Assembly (NCBI RefSeq): GCF_006715145.1
Contig: NZ_VFMR01000001.1
Coordinates: forward strand, 3,162,001-3,226,000
Direction of reading: 5' to 3'
DNA from: Microbacterium sp. SLBN-146
GTDB lineage: Bacteria; Actinomycetota; Actinomycetes; Actinomycetales; Microbacteriaceae
DNA: 64,000 nt
Shown: positions 8,699 to 17,266 of the stretch, in pieces
Layout of the letters: the number at the start of each line of letters is the position of its first letter
How positions within the stretch are numbered: the stretch's first letter is position 1
Position numbers and translations under genes: made by a program
Notes under the pieces: model-generated
The model's database searches: none
The model's input: the letters and a program-made list of their open reading frames with translations, nothing else
What the model was told of the DNA's origin: nothing

Positions 8699-8783
8699 GG
8701 CAGTCCCTTCGTCGCTGAGTACGCCGTCGTCCAGCATGCCACCTGAAGACCAGATCGGATGCGCCTTGACGGATGAGGGGGAC

Positions 8784-9704
8784 CTACGGCGAGATCGACA
8801 CGGGAGTGCCGTGTGGAAGCGCCGCAAGGGCCGCGGCGGCCGCGGCGTCGACCCGGAGGCATCCGTTGGAGATCGAGCCGGAACGGCTGTCGTGATAGTG
8901 GAACGCCGTGACTGCCGCGTCGGCACCGCCGAACCCGTCGAGGGTCGGCGACTGCACCGAGAGATACGTGATCGGGTTGCCGCGCGTGTAGGCGAATTCG
9001 GGCACGACCGCCGTCGTCATGATGAAGGAGCGTCCCGTCGGGGTCGGCGTCGAGTCGACGCCCCACGCGAAGTCGCTCGCGACGAGCTCTCGCGCATCGC
9101 CGCGCACGATTTCGATCGTCCGCGCGGAGATACTCACGTCGACGCGAGCATCCTGGGTCGTCACGTCGACGTCGGTGGCCCGCACCCAGCCGGTCAGCTG
9201 GCCCGGGTCGCCCGCGGAAGGCGTCGCCTGGCGTCCAGGGAGGAGGACCCGCAGCCAGTGGGCGTGGCGCTCGATGACGGGAACGACCGTGCCGTCGAAC
9301 TCCTGATCCCGGGCGAGAGCCGCGACGGGCGGCGTCGAAGGGGACGCGAAGACCGGGATCACCTCTCCGCGGGCGCGTGCTGCCTGTCCTGTGAAGGAGC
9401 CGGTCGGATCGTCGTCGACCGGGAGCGCCGCCACGACGGCGAAGACGTCGACGCGAGGAAGCGCCGACGTGTCGTAAGCGGTCGCGTCCGGAGGCGGCCC
9501 GGTCGGCGTCGGGGTCGATGCGGGGGTCGGCGTGGCGACGGGTGGGGAGGACGAAGCGGTGGGCGATGGCGCGGGAGCTGCGTCGAGCGTCGCGGACGTC
9601 AGGATCCAGAACGTCACGACAGCCGTCGCGATGAGCACCCCGAAGCCGACGCTCAGGGAGACGACGATCGGCGTACGCGAGCGCGCTTCGCTGGATTCCC
9701 CCAT
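8784..9704 (-). CDS. L,D-transpeptidase-family protein, membrane anchored
   Basis: The 306-residue protein has one N-terminal membrane helix (about 14-36), a Pro/Thr/Ser-rich spacer (about 43-72), a middle beta-rich region with an SH3-like LTGWVRATDVDV segment, and a C-terminal YkuD domain. The domain holds the upstream histidine in AFHYHD and the nucleophilic cysteine in SISNGCLRVD. The classical motif is SHGCxR, so the histidine before Gly-Cys is replaced by asparagine. The fold position implies cell-wall peptidoglycan 3-3 crosslinking or protein attachment outside the membrane. Start ATG 9704 precedes a cytosolic basic patch. Confidence 0.85.
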   Translation of the reverse strand: MGESSEARSRTPIVVSLSVGFGVLIATAVVTFWILTSATLDAAPAPSPTASSSPPVATPTPASTPTPTGPPPDATAYDTSALPRVDVFAVVAALPVDDDPTGSFTGQAARARGEVIPVFASPSTPPVAALARDQEFDGTVVPVIERHAHWLRVLLPGRQATPSAGDPGQLTGWVRATDVDVTTQDARVDVSISARTIEIVRGDARELVASDFAWGVDSTPTPTGRSFIMTTAVVPEFAYTRGNPITYLSVQSPTLDGFGGADAAVTAFHYHDSRSGSISNGCLRVDAAAAAALAALPHGTPVSISP

Positions 9705-9796
9705 GCCTCCATGCTCGGCGGGGGAAGCGGATCCTGCAAGCCGGGTGTCCCCGCGATCTGTCGGGACAGGTCGCCGACGTGTGAGAATCGCACCGA

Positions 9797-9810
9797 TGCG
9801 TCATGACGCA
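9797..9810. promoter_or_regulatory. Perfect 14-bp palindrome between divergent genes
   Basis: TGCGTCATGACGCA is an exact palindrome 93 nt upstream of the L,D-transpeptidase start and 21 nt upstream of the TfoX-like start. The central location suggests a regulator site, but no cognate regulator is adjacent. Confidence 0.4.
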
Positions 9811-9830
9811 GACACTCTAAGAGGTGACGG

Positions 9831-10172
9831 ATGCCGGTGAACGAAGCGCAGAGCGCGCTGGCCGACCGCGTGCGCGCGCTTCTCTCCGACGAGGCGGATC
9901 TCACCGAGAAGGCGATGTTCGGCAGCCGCGCCTTCCTTCTCGATGACCGCATCGCGGTGGCCGTATTCTCCGCGCCGGCGCTCCTTGTCCGCGTCGACGC
10001 AGAGGACGCCGCGTCTCTTGCGCTCGAGCCCGGCGCGTCTCCGGCGGTCATGGGCCCGCAGCGACGCGAGATGGGCCCCGGCTGGCTGCTCATCGACAGC
10101 GACCACCTGACGAGCGACGAGCAGCTGCTCTTCTGGGTGGACGCCGCGCGCGACTTTCAGCGCCGACGCTAG
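9831..10172 (+). CDS. TfoX N-terminal-domain protein
   Basis: The 113-residue protein matches the TfoX N-terminal domain: a helix of ALADRVRALLSD type, then EKAMFGSRAFLLDDRIAVAVF and a strand-rich middle, ending with LLFWVDAARDFQRRR. In gamma-proteobacteria the domain belongs to a competence regulator; stand-alone actinobacterial copies have no known role. An AGGTG ribosome site precedes ATG 9831. The stop overlaps the convergent aminotransferase gene by 4 nt. Confidence 0.82.
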   Translation: MPVNEAQSALADRVRALLSDEADLTEKAMFGSRAFLLDDRIAVAVFSAPALLVRVDAEDAASLALEPGASPAVMGPQRREMGPGWLLIDSDHLTSDEQLLFWVDAARDFQRRR

Positions 10173-11341
10173 CGTGGTCGGGTCCCCCAGGCCGCCTCGA
10201 AGCGCGATCGCAGATCCGCTAGCCGCTCCACCGGTTCGTTGGCGAAGACGAGACGAAGATAGCGGTCGCCGGACGGGCCCCACCCGTTCATGGGCGTCGC
10301 TGCGACACGACCGAGCGCGAAGAGCTTCTCGGAAGCCTCCGTCGGCGTCATGCCGATGCTCGTCGTGTCGATGAGCACCGACCAGCCGCCGTGCGGCGGG
10401 ACGACGGGGAACCCCCTCAGTTGATCGACGATCGTGTCGCTCCGATCCTTCCAGACGGCAGCGGCGCGGGCGACGTCCTGGTCGGCATCGGGTGCGCTCA
10501 GGGCGACGGCGACGGCATCCTGAGCAATCCCGACCTGACAGACGACGTTGCTGAGACCGACGAGGTCGATGTCGCGCACGATGCTCCGCGGACCGACGAC
10601 CCACCCCACGCGCCAGCCGATCATCCTGAGCTCCTTCGATGCCGCGCCCACCGTGATGGTGCGGTCCTGCAATCCGTCGATGCTCGCAGGGTGAACGGGC
10701 GACCGTCCGTCGAATCGGATCCGCTCCATCGCCGCGTCATAGACGAGCCAGGCGCGATGCCCGTCCAGGACCTGGGCGAGCGCAGTCCAGTGGGAGCGGT
10801 CGAGGACCGACCCCGTCGGCATCGATGGCGACATCACGAGGACCGCGCCCGTGCGATCGCTCACGGCGGCGGCGAGAGCTTCGGGATCGAGCGTCCATCC
10901 CGATGTCGTCGGTCGAAGTGGCACGAAGCGCGGCACGCCACCCGCGAGTCGGACCCGGTTGACGAGACCCGCGTAGATGGGATCCGTCATGACCACTTCG
11001 TCGCCCGGCTCGAGGGTCGCGAGGAGAGTGTTGAGGATGCCGTTGAGCCCACCGGCCGTGATGACGCACTCCCCGATCGGGTCGTACGTCCGCCCCGCCA
11101 TCCTCCCGACATGCGCCGCGGCCGCCTCCCGCAGTGCGACTCCGCCCTGAAACGGCAGGTAGCTGTTGGCGCCGTCCTCGTGGACGGCCTCGAGCGTGCG
11201 CGCGATCGCGGCGGGATGCGGGCGAAGATCGGTGTCGAGATTCTCCAATCGGAGCATGCGGTCGTCGCGTTCGCGATCGGCTCTGTCTCCCATCAGATCG
11301 ACGCCGATCCCCGGAATGTGCTGCAGACGACTAACGGACAT
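10169..11341 (-). CDS. Class I/II pyridoxal-phosphate aminotransferase
   Basis: The 390-residue fold-type I enzyme has an N-terminal substrate lid ending in NSYLPFQGGVALREA, the GGLNGILNTLLATL helix that caps the PLP phosphate, and the PLP lysine in VGAASKELRMIGWRVGW. An Asn of the usual NPTG loop is replaced: the sequence reads SPSMPTGSVL. The amino donor and acceptor cannot be told. The gene is divergent from an XRE-cupin regulator with a 44-bp gap containing a perfect dyad, a common layout for a regulator controlling itself and a catabolic or amino-acid enzyme. Confidence 0.9.
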   Translation of the reverse strand: MSVSRLQHIPGIGVDLMGDRADRERDDRMLRLENLDTDLRPHPAAIARTLEAVHEDGANSYLPFQGGVALREAAAAHVGRMAGRTYDPIGECVITAGGLNGILNTLLATLEPGDEVVMTDPIYAGLVNRVRLAGGVPRFVPLRPTTSGWTLDPEALAAAVSDRTGAVLVMSPSMPTGSVLDRSHWTALAQVLDGHRAWLVYDAAMERIRFDGRSPVHPASIDGLQDRTITVGAASKELRMIGWRVGWVVGPRSIVRDIDLVGLSNVVCQVGIAQDAVAVALSAPDADQDVARAAAVWKDRSDTIVDQLRGFPVVPPHGGWSVLIDTTSIGMTPTEASEKLFALGRVAATPMNGWGPSGDRYLRLVFANEPVERLADLRSRFEAAWGTRPR

Positions 11342-11354
11342 GATGACCTCTCTT

Positions 11355-11372
11355 TGTTCTGTTTACAGAACA
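11355..11372. promoter_or_regulatory. Dyad operator between aminotransferase and XRE-cupin genes
   Basis: TGTTCTG-TTTA-CAGAACA has two perfect 7-bp arms around 4 bp. It sits just upstream of a TAGACT box (11374-11379) that is 6 nt before the regulator ATG, so a bound repressor would cover the promoter and also the region directly upstream of the aminotransferase gene. Confidence 0.65.
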
Positions 11373-11385
11373 CTAGACTCAGCAC

Positions 11386-11970
11386 ATGCCTCCTCACCAA
11401 CCGGTCCCCCTCGCCTTCGCCGCCATGACTGCGGAGATCGGTGTCCGCGTGCGCTCACTGCGAGAGGAACGCGGGATCACTCTCAGCTCCCTCGCACTGA
11501 CGACGGGTCTCGGAAAAGGCACGCTGTCAGAGCTCGAGCGGGGCCAGCGGAACCCGACCTTGGATACCCTCTTCGCCATCACGACAGCGCTCGCGCTCCC
11601 CCTCAGTGCCCTCCTCGGCCCCAGTGATCAACCGCAGGTATCCGATCACGACATCGAAGCGACCCTGCTCGCGCGGTGGGAAGAGCACCGGGCGATCGTG
11701 GAGGCGTATCGGATGACCGTCGCAGCCGGCACCCGACGGTCGCGCGCACACGCGGAGGGAGTGCAGGAGACGCTGACCGTGATCCGAGGACGCATCCGTG
11801 TGGGTCCCGACGACGCGCCGATCGAACTCACCGACGGACAGAGCCACACTTTCCCCGCCGACGTCGACCACCACTATCAGGGCATGGTCGAGTCGAGTTC
11901 GACGGTTCTGCTGATGCAGTACCCCGTTCCGGCATCCTCCACTCAGCGGTCGAAGAACGCGAATTCGTGA
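11386..11970 (+). CDS. XRE-type helix-turn-helix regulator with C-terminal cupin domain
   Basis: The 194-residue protein has an N-terminal HTH (about 17-72: VRSLREERGITLSSLALTTGL, then KGTLSELERGQRNPTLDTL) and a C-terminal small cupin (about 110-185: GVQETLTVIRGRIRVG, DGQSHTFPADVDHHYQG). This architecture is typical of regulators that sense a small molecule in the cupin. The promoter TAGACT is 6 nt before ATG 11386, suggesting a leaderless mRNA. The adjacent dyad is the likely operator and the divergent aminotransferase the likely target. The 3' end overlaps the thiD/tenA gene by 28 nt in the convergent direction. Confidence 0.88.
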   Translation: MPPHQPVPLAFAAMTAEIGVRVRSLREERGITLSSLALTTGLGKGTLSELERGQRNPTLDTLFAITTALALPLSALLGPSDQPQVSDHDIEATLLARWEEHRAIVEAYRMTVAAGTRRSRAHAEGVQETLTVIRGRIRVGPDDAPIELTDGQSHTFPADVDHHYQGMVESSSTVLLMQYPVPASSTQRSKNANS

Positions 11971-13415
11971 GCCGCGGACGCCTGGAACGCGGCACGCATC
12001 GCCGTTCGGGTGGCGTCGTCCGCCGCGGCGGCCGCCTCCGTGACGGTAGTGATCGCCGCCCGCGTGGCGACCGCGAACGCCTCGTCGGCGTACGTATCGA
12101 GCCAGGACAGAAACGGATGGTCTGGGTGGGAGAGCGGATGCAGCCTGCTCCCTAGGTCGTGGTAGAGCCAGAAGCACGGCAGGAGCGCCGCGGTGAGCAC
12201 GCGATAGTCGCCACGTGCCGCCGTCGCGAGAAGGTGATCGAGGTACGCCGTCGTCGTGGCATCCGGAACACCCACGTCCACGGCGTGCGCCGCGAGCCAT
12301 CTCTCATGCAGCTGGAGCTCGCCTGTCAACGCCCCCTGCGCGCTCGCCGCCCAGAAGACCTGCTCCTCCTGCGTGGGGGCGAGCCGGCTCGCCTCCGCCA
12401 GCACTCGTGCGTAGTCGCGCAGGTAGAGAGCGTCCTGCGCGAGGTACGCCAGAAACCTGTCACGGGCGAGGGTGCCGTCGCCGAGTCCTCGAACGAACGG
12501 AAGGCCGTCGATGCCGTCCCTGGTGTCGCGGATGTGCTGCCACCAGTCGGAGGCGACCTCCTCGGCTGTCGGCCTCGTCGTGCTGCCGCCGCGGTTCCAC
12601 AGTCCGGCGAAGTGGCTGACGGGTCCGTTGCCGCGTCCGACCGCGAGTGCGGACCCGTGACGGATGCTCTCCGTGAGCCACCGCTTGGAATCCGACACCG
12701 CATCCGCCCACTCCCCCGAGGCGGCGTAGCGCGTCGCGATCGCCGACGAGAGCGAACATCCCGTGCCGTGGGTGTTCGTCGTCTCGATGCGCGTCCCGGG
12801 GAACTCCACGACGGCGACCGTCTCACCGCGGGCATCGACCAGGGCGTCCGGAACGCTCGCTCCGCCCAGGTGACCGCCCTTCGCGAGGACCCGTACCCCG
12901 TAGCGACGCGAGACGCGGCGGGCTTGCGCGACGGCCTGGTCCCAATCCGTCGCGGGAGGCTCTTCGGCCAGGATCGCCAGCTCGGGCAGGTTGGGCGTGA
13001 GCAGGTCGACATGGTGCGCGAGTTCACGGAGCGCCTGCTCCGCGTCGACATCGAGAAGGCGATCGCCGCTCGTCGCGACCATGACGGGGTCCAGCACGAC
13101 GACCGGCGGCGAGACGCGCTCCAGCCAGGCGCCCACCGCCGCGACGACGGGTGCGGCTCCCAGCATCCCGATCTTCACGGCGTCGATCTCGACGTCGTCC
13201 GAGACCGCGTCGAGCTGCTCGGTCAGAAACGAGACGGGAGGGAGATGCACGCTGCGGACGCCGCGGGTGTTCTGAGCGACGAGCGCTGTGACGACCGCCA
13301 TTCCGTATCCGCCGTTGGCGGCGATGCTCTTGAGGTCGGCCTGGATGCCGGCACCGCCGGTCGGGTCGGTGCCGGCGATGCTCAGCACACGGGGAATCAC
13401 GACGCGCGCGGTCAT
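11943..13415 (-). CDS. thiD: Bifunctional hydroxymethylpyrimidine (phosphate) kinase / TenA-family fusion
   Basis: The 490-residue protein joins two thiamin enzymes. Residues about 1-255 form ThiD, which phosphorylates HMP and HMP-P; visible are IAGTDPTGGAGIQADLK, DPVMVATSGDRLL and the anion-hole THGTGCSLSSAIA. Residues about 275-490 form a TenA domain, which salvages pyrimidine from degraded thiamin; the nucleophilic cysteine is in LLPCFWLYHDLG. The start ATG 13415 overlaps the thiE stop as ATGA; an upstream ATG at 13430 is in frame but inside thiE. It is the last gene of the TPP-riboswitch operon thiM-thiE-thiD/tenA. Confidence 0.94.
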   Translation of the reverse strand: MTARVVIPRVLSIAGTDPTGGAGIQADLKSIAANGGYGMAVVTALVAQNTRGVRSVHLPPVSFLTEQLDAVSDDVEIDAVKIGMLGAAPVVAAVGAWLERVSPPVVVLDPVMVATSGDRLLDVDAEQALRELAHHVDLLTPNLPELAILAEEPPATDWDQAVAQARRVSRRYGVRVLAKGGHLGGASVPDALVDARGETVAVVEFPGTRIETTNTHGTGCSLSSAIATRYAASGEWADAVSDSKRWLTESIRHGSALAVGRGNGPVSHFAGLWNRGGSTTRPTAEEVASDWWQHIRDTRDGIDGLPFVRGLGDGTLARDRFLAYLAQDALYLRDYARVLAEASRLAPTQEEQVFWAASAQGALTGELQLHERWLAAHAVDVGVPDATTTAYLDHLLATAARGDYRVLTAALLPCFWLYHDLGSRLHPLSHPDHPFLSWLDTYADEAFAVATRAAITTVTEAAAAADDATRTAMRAAFQASAAHEFAFFDR

Positions 13416-14065
13416 CGGACCGACTCCCATGCGGCGCGGAGCTCGCGCGCCGCATCCGCGGGGTCGGGGGCGCTGCAGATAGCCGAGACGACCGCCGCCC
13501 CGGCGGCACCTGCCGCGCGGAGACCTGGAAGGTCCGCCCGCGTCACGCCGCCGATGGCGACAGCGGGGCGTTCGCTCCCCTCGACGAGCCGGGCGAAACC
13601 CTCATGCCCGAGGGGAGTGGGCGCGTCCTGCTTCGTCGCCGTCGCATGCAGCGCTCCGATCCCGACGTAGTCAATCAGCGCCGGACTGGACGCGGCGTCC
13701 CTCAGCTCGTCTTCCGTCGAGGCGCTCAGCCCAAGGACCGCGTCCGTCCCGATGATCGTCCGGACCGCGTCGACAGGAAGGTCCGACTGTCCCACGTGGA
13801 CGCCCGCGACACGCACGCCGGCCGCACGCGCTGCGAGGAAGACATCCACTCGGTCGTTGACGATGACGGCGACATGATCGGGAACGATCTCGGCGATGCG
13901 GCACACGACGTCGAGGAAGTCGGCGCCGGGGGCGGACTTCTCGCGCACCTGCACGGCGGTGACGCCGCCCTCGACCGCCGCTCGCACGACCTCGACGAGA
14001 TCGTGCCCCGCGGCGGATGCCAGCCGTGAATCGGTCACGAGATAGAGAGACAGGTCGACATTCAC
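13412..14065 (-). CDS. thiE: Thiamine-phosphate synthase
   Basis: The 217-residue TIM-barrel enzyme couples HMP-PP with thiazole phosphate to make thiamin phosphate. Family features are the N-terminal LYLVTDSRL, the VQVREKS strand, the [19 protein letters not shown] region with its HVGQSDLP loop, [20 protein letters not shown] and the phosphate-binding [10 protein letters not shown]. The length is normal. It overlaps thiM upstream and thiD/tenA downstream by 4 nt each, so the three are translationally coupled. Confidence 0.95.
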   Translation of the reverse strand: MNVDLSLYLVTDSRLASAAGHDLVEVVRAAVEGGVTAVQVREKSAPGADFLDVVCRIAEIVPDHVAVIVNDRVDVFLAARAAGVRVAGVHVGQSDLPVDAVRTIIGTDAVLGLSASTEDELRDAASSPALIDYVGIGALHATATKQDAPTPLGHEGFARLVEGSERPAVAIGGVTRADLPGLRAAGAAGAAVVSAICSAPDPADAARELRAAWESVR

Positions 14066-14871
14066 GAGACCACCGCCCGGCGGCGGAGGTCGTCAGCCGT
14101 GATCGCTGCCAGCGCATCGAGGAAAGCGGGTGCGAACGTGCCGGGGCCTGCCGCGCGCTCGGCGGCGAGCTCGGCGGCGACCGTGTACACGGCGATCGCC
14201 GCGACGGTGGTCGCGAATCGATCCGCGTCGATCGCGGCGAAGCACGCCATCACCGCCCCCAACGCGCATCCGCCGCCCGTGATGCGAGTGAGGAGCGGAT
14301 CCCCGTTGTGGACGCGCACGATCCGATGCCCGTCCGTCACGATGTCGACGGGACCCGAGATGGCGACGACTCCGCCCGTGGCTTCCGCGAGCGCGCGGGC
14401 GATCGGCAGTGCCTCCTCGACCCCGTCGGCTGCGTCGACTCCGCGGCCCCCCGCGCCCGAGCCGGCGAGCGCGAGCACTTCCGATGCGTTCCCCCGCACG
14501 ATGGTGGGACGGAGCTCCTTCAGCGACACGGCGAGGCGAGTGCGAACGGGGAGCGATCCGATGGCAACCGGGTCGAGCACCCAGGGCGTACCCGCATCGT
14601 TCGCGGAAGAGACGGCCTCGAGCATCGCGGCGCGCTGCTCCTCCGTCGGCGTGCCGAGGTTCACGAGCACCCCGGAGGCGACGGCAGCGAATGGTCCCGC
14701 CTCCGACGGGATGTCCACCATGGCGGCGGAGGCTCCCAGGGCGAGGAGCGCGTTAGCGGTGAAGTTCACCACGACGCTGTTGGTGATGCAGTGGACGAGC
14801 GGTGCGCTCGTGCGCACACCCTCCAATGCGGAACAGGCGAGATCGAGCAGGTTTTCCGGCGTGCGCGTCAT
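14062..14871 (-). CDS. thiM: Hydroxyethylthiazole kinase
   Basis: The 269-residue protein phosphorylates 4-methyl-5-hydroxyethylthiazole for salvage. It has the family signature [27 protein letters not shown] near residue 28, the WVLDPVAIG strand and the anion hole in [15 protein letters not shown], where the catalytic cysteine lies. ATG 14871 is preferred over ATG 14880 because the AAGGGA ribosome site ends about 8 nt before the former and touches the latter. The operon holds only salvage and coupling genes (thiM, thiE, thiD/tenA). Confidence 0.94.
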   Translation of the reverse strand: MTRTPENLLDLACSALEGVRTSAPLVHCITNSVVVNFTANALLALGASAAMVDIPSEAGPFAAVASGVLVNLGTPTEEQRAAMLEAVSSANDAGTPWVLDPVAIGSLPVRTRLAVSLKELRPTIVRGNASEVLALAGSGAGGRGVDAADGVEEALPIARALAEATGGVVAISGPVDIVTDGHRIVRVHNGDPLLTRITGGGCALGAVMACFAAIDADRFATTVAAIAVYTVAAELAAERAAGPGTFAPAFLDALAAITADDLRRRAVVS

Positions 14872-14880
14872 GCGCGACAT

Positions 14881-14951
14881 CCCTTCGCTAGTACGAACTA
14901 GATCAGGTTCGACGGGTGTCATCTCAGCCCCTGAGGGCACCCCGTGTCACG
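14881..14951 (-). ncRNA. TPP riboswitch (THI element)
   Basis: Read on the minus strand, the sequence contains the THI-box landmarks in order: ACGGGGTGCC, GGGCTGAGATGACACCCG with the CTGAGA core, and GAACCTGATCTAGTTCG, ending in ACTAGCG directly before the GAAGGGA ribosome site of thiM. Thiamin pyrophosphate binding would hide that site and shut down translation of thiM and the coupled genes. A TAGGCT box about 14 nt before the first landmark is a candidate -10. Edges are approximate. Confidence 0.92.
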
Positions 14952-14990
14952 TGTGTAGGACTCAGCCTATTCGTCTGTCGCCACTGCCAC

Positions 14991-16280
14991 CTACGAGTGA
15001 TCGAGTGCGGCTCGGCGGAGCGCGTCGTACGCCTTCGCGACGCTGTCCGCGAGGGTCTCGATCCCCGTGATGGCCGTGGGATCGGTGCAGAATCCGATCC
15101 CGATGTCGCCGGCGTGCGAGATCGCGGCGATCCGCAGCGCGTGATGAGCGCCCGGCTCCGATGACGAGAACAGGCGGTCGACCCGCCGCCCCGCGACGGC
15201 GACAGGACTCCGCGGGCCGGGCACGTTCGAGATGGCGACACTGAACTCGCGTGAGCTGTCCGAGATCCGATGAGCGAGTGCATCCACGCCGGGCACTGCC
15301 CCCAGTGCGTGGAACAGGTCGTACAGGAGCGCAGCGTCGCCGGCCTGTTTCTCGGTTCGCGTGAGCGCGCTGATCCGATCGAGACGCTCGAGTGGGTCGT
15401 CGACGTCGAGCTGGAGATCCACGTTCATGAAGGAGTCGCGGTTGCCCGCGGACGTGGCATCCTCGTCGCGGTGGTGCAGGCTGACGGGAACTTGCGCGCG
15501 AAGGTCGAGATGCGCGGCGATATCGCCCAGCCACGAACGAAGACCGCCCGAGACGACAGCGAGGAGCACATCGTTCACGGTGGCGCGGCGCGGACGCGAT
15601 GCCCCGATCGCTTTGAGTCCTTCGAGGGGAACGACGGCGAACGCGACGTCTCGGGCCCCCGTGATCGGCCGGTCGAAGGGCGATCGCGAGCCGGGGTGTC
15701 CGAGTTCGCGTCCGATCGTCTGCGGGAGACGGGTCACCTCGCTGAGGACGCTGCGGGGAGCGTCGGCCGGGCTCCTGCCGGCGCTCGCAGTGACGGGCTG
15801 CGCATCGTGGGGATCCAGGAGGAGGGCATCGAGGAACCTCATGCCCGCGATGCCGTCGACCATCGCGTGGTGCATCCTCGCCGCGATCGCTTCGCTTCCG
15901 TCGGCGAGCGGGCCGATGAGATCCAGCGTCCACAGCGGTTTCGAGCGATCGAGGTGCTCGGACATCAGCACGCTGACGGTGCGGCGCAGGTCTTCGCTGG
16001 TCGCGCACTCGGTGCCGGCGCGGCGCCGCACGTGGTCGCCGATGTCGAAATGGTCCGCAGCTATCCAGCGTGGCCCACCCTGCGTGTCCACGTCGACGCG
16101 CTCGCGCGCGCGAGGGTGACGATCCAGCCGCGCCGAGATCGACGCACGCAGCGCCTCGAGGTCGACCGGTGCGCCGGGACGCAGCACCATCAGCTTGAGC
16201 GTGTGGCCTGTGAGAGACGTCGACTCGATCGCGAGGATGCGGGCGTCATCGCCCGAGAGCCGGTCATCGGCATCCGTCAT
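14991..16280 (-). CDS. Wax ester synthase / diacylglycerol acyltransferase (WS/DGAT)-family protein
   Basis: The 429-residue protein carries the WS/DGAT active-site motif HHxxxDG as MHHAMVDGIAGMRF (about residue 136) and the C-terminal AISNVPGP segment with NDVLLAVVSGGLR between, so both halves of the condensation-type fold are present. Members transfer acyl groups from acyl-CoA to alcohols or diacylglycerol, or more broadly act as acyltransferases. A GAAGGG ribosome site lies 11 nt before ATG 16280. It is divergent from a MerR regulator, with a dyad in the 58-bp gap. Confidence 0.88.
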   Translation of the reverse strand: MTDADDRLSGDDARILAIESTSLTGHTLKLMVLRPGAPVDLEALRASISARLDRHPRARERVDVDTQGGPRWIAADHFDIGDHVRRRAGTECATSEDLRRTVSVLMSEHLDRSKPLWTLDLIGPLADGSEAIAARMHHAMVDGIAGMRFLDALLLDPHDAQPVTASAGRSPADAPRSVLSEVTRLPQTIGRELGHPGSRSPFDRPITGARDVAFAVVPLEGLKAIGASRPRRATVNDVLLAVVSGGLRSWLGDIAAHLDLRAQVPVSLHHRDEDATSAGNRDSFMNVDLQLDVDDPLERLDRISALTRTEKQAGDAALLYDLFHALGAVPGVDALAHRISDSSREFSVAISNVPGPRSPVAVAGRRVDRLFSSSEPGAHHALRIAAISHAGDIGIGFCTDPTAITGIETLADSVAKAYDALRRAALDHS

Positions 16281-16299
16281 CTTTGTCAGCCCTTCGCTT

Positions 16300-16322
16300 G
16301 ACCCTCACACTGTGTCATGGTC
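16300..16322. promoter_or_regulatory. MerR-type dyad with TTGACC -35
   Basis: Arms GACCCTCACAC and GTGTCATGGTC (9 of 11 bases complementary) flank a single T. A TTGACC -35 hexamer (16298-16303) overlaps the left arm, so the dyad fills the promoter spacer, the arrangement of MerR-family operators. It lies 17 nt before the MerR gene and 20 nt from the divergent WS/DGAT start. Confidence 0.65.
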
Positions 16323-16338
16323 GAACGTGGCTTCCATC

Positions 16339-17154
16339 ATGTACACCATCGGAGAATTCGCCGCACTCGGGCGAGTGAGTCTGCGGATGCTGCGCCACTA
16401 CGACGCGATCGGACTGCTCCAGCCCGCGCGGGTCGACGAACGCACCGGCTACCGTTTCTACGCGATCGATCAGCTTCCCCTGCTGCTTCGCATCGCGGAG
16501 CTGCGCGAGCTCGGGGTCGGACTCGACCGCATCGCGGAGCTGAGCCGTGCCGACGACCAGGATGCTGCACTGCGTGACGTGCTCGATACGAGGCGTCGCG
16601 AGCTCGAGGCATCCGTCATCGGCGACCGCGCACGCATCGCTCGCATCGAGCGGCGTCTCCGTCTTCTGGAAGGAACCGCCATGTCCGATGTCATCTACAA
16701 GCAGGTCGATCCCGTCACCGTCTACGCCGCGAGCCAGTACGCACCCGGCATGGGTCCTGAGAACGTGGGCCCCGTTGTCGGCCCCCTCATCGGAGCGCTG
16801 GACGAAGCTCTCATCGCAGCAGGCAGGCCCCTCCTGGAGCCGGGCATCTTCTGGTACGACGCCGAGGGGGATGACCGCTTCGCCGTCCACGTTTCGTACG
16901 TCGCCGAGGCGGAGCCCGTTGCCGGACCGGGATACGACGTCGTCGAGCTGCCCGAGCTGCCGATCGCTGCGACGCTGATCCATCGTGGCGACATGAGCGG
17001 CATCGGCGAGTCATGGGCGGCACTCATGGAGAAGGCCGTCGCCGACGGCTACCGCGTCGTGGGCGCGTGCCGCGAGGTGTATCTCGAGGCGGACGGCCAC
17101 GTACCCGGGCCCGACTGGGTGACGGAGCTGCAGGCTCCCGTCGCCCGCGTGTAA
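16339..17154 (+). CDS. MerR-family regulator with GyrI-like ligand domain
   Basis: The 271-residue protein has an N-terminal winged HTH (MYTIGEFAALGRVSLRMLRHYDAIGLLQPARVDERTGYR-type opening, shown by GEFA, RMLRHYD and TGYRFY), a dimerising coiled coil (about 75-110) and a C-terminal GyrI-like small-molecule pocket (about 115-271). This BmrR/TipA-like layout senses hydrophobic or cationic compounds. ATG 16339 is selected because it aligns with the family start MYTIGEF; upstream in-frame codons lie inside the promoter. The dyad just upstream suggests autoregulation and control of the divergent WS/DGAT gene. Confidence 0.92.
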   Translation: MYTIGEFAALGRVSLRMLRHYDAIGLLQPARVDERTGYRFYAIDQLPLLLRIAELRELGVGLDRIAELSRADDQDAALRDVLDTRRRELEASVIGDRARIARIERRLRLLEGTAMSDVIYKQVDPVTVYAASQYAPGMGPENVGPVVGPLIGALDEALIAAGRPLLEPGIFWYDAEGDDRFAVHVSYVAEAEPVAGPGYDVVELPELPIAATLIHRGDMSGIGESWAALMEKAVADGYRVVGACREVYLEADGHVPGPDWVTELQAPVARV

Positions 17155-17165
17155 CCCCGCCGTTC

Positions 17166-17230
17166 TGAGGAGATCCGCGTTCCTGAGGTCCTTTGCCGCC
17201 AGTTCGACCTCAAGATCGCGGATCTCCTCA
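17166..17230. repeat. 65-nt long hairpin (near-perfect inverted repeat)
   Basis: Outer arms TGAGGAGATCCGCG (17166-17179) and its exact complement (17217-17230) are continued inward by two base pairs and then by TGAGGTC (17184-17190) with GACCTCA (17206-17212), around a 15-nt loop. Only two mismatched positions break a stem of about 25 base pairs. It starts 12 nt after the MerR stop codon and ends 24 nt before the -10-like box of the next gene. It has no T-tract, so it may be a terminator, a processing site or a small dispersed repeat. Confidence 0.75.
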
Positions 17231-17266
17231 CTTCCGCGAGACCGGCTGCCGGATAGCATGCGTGGC

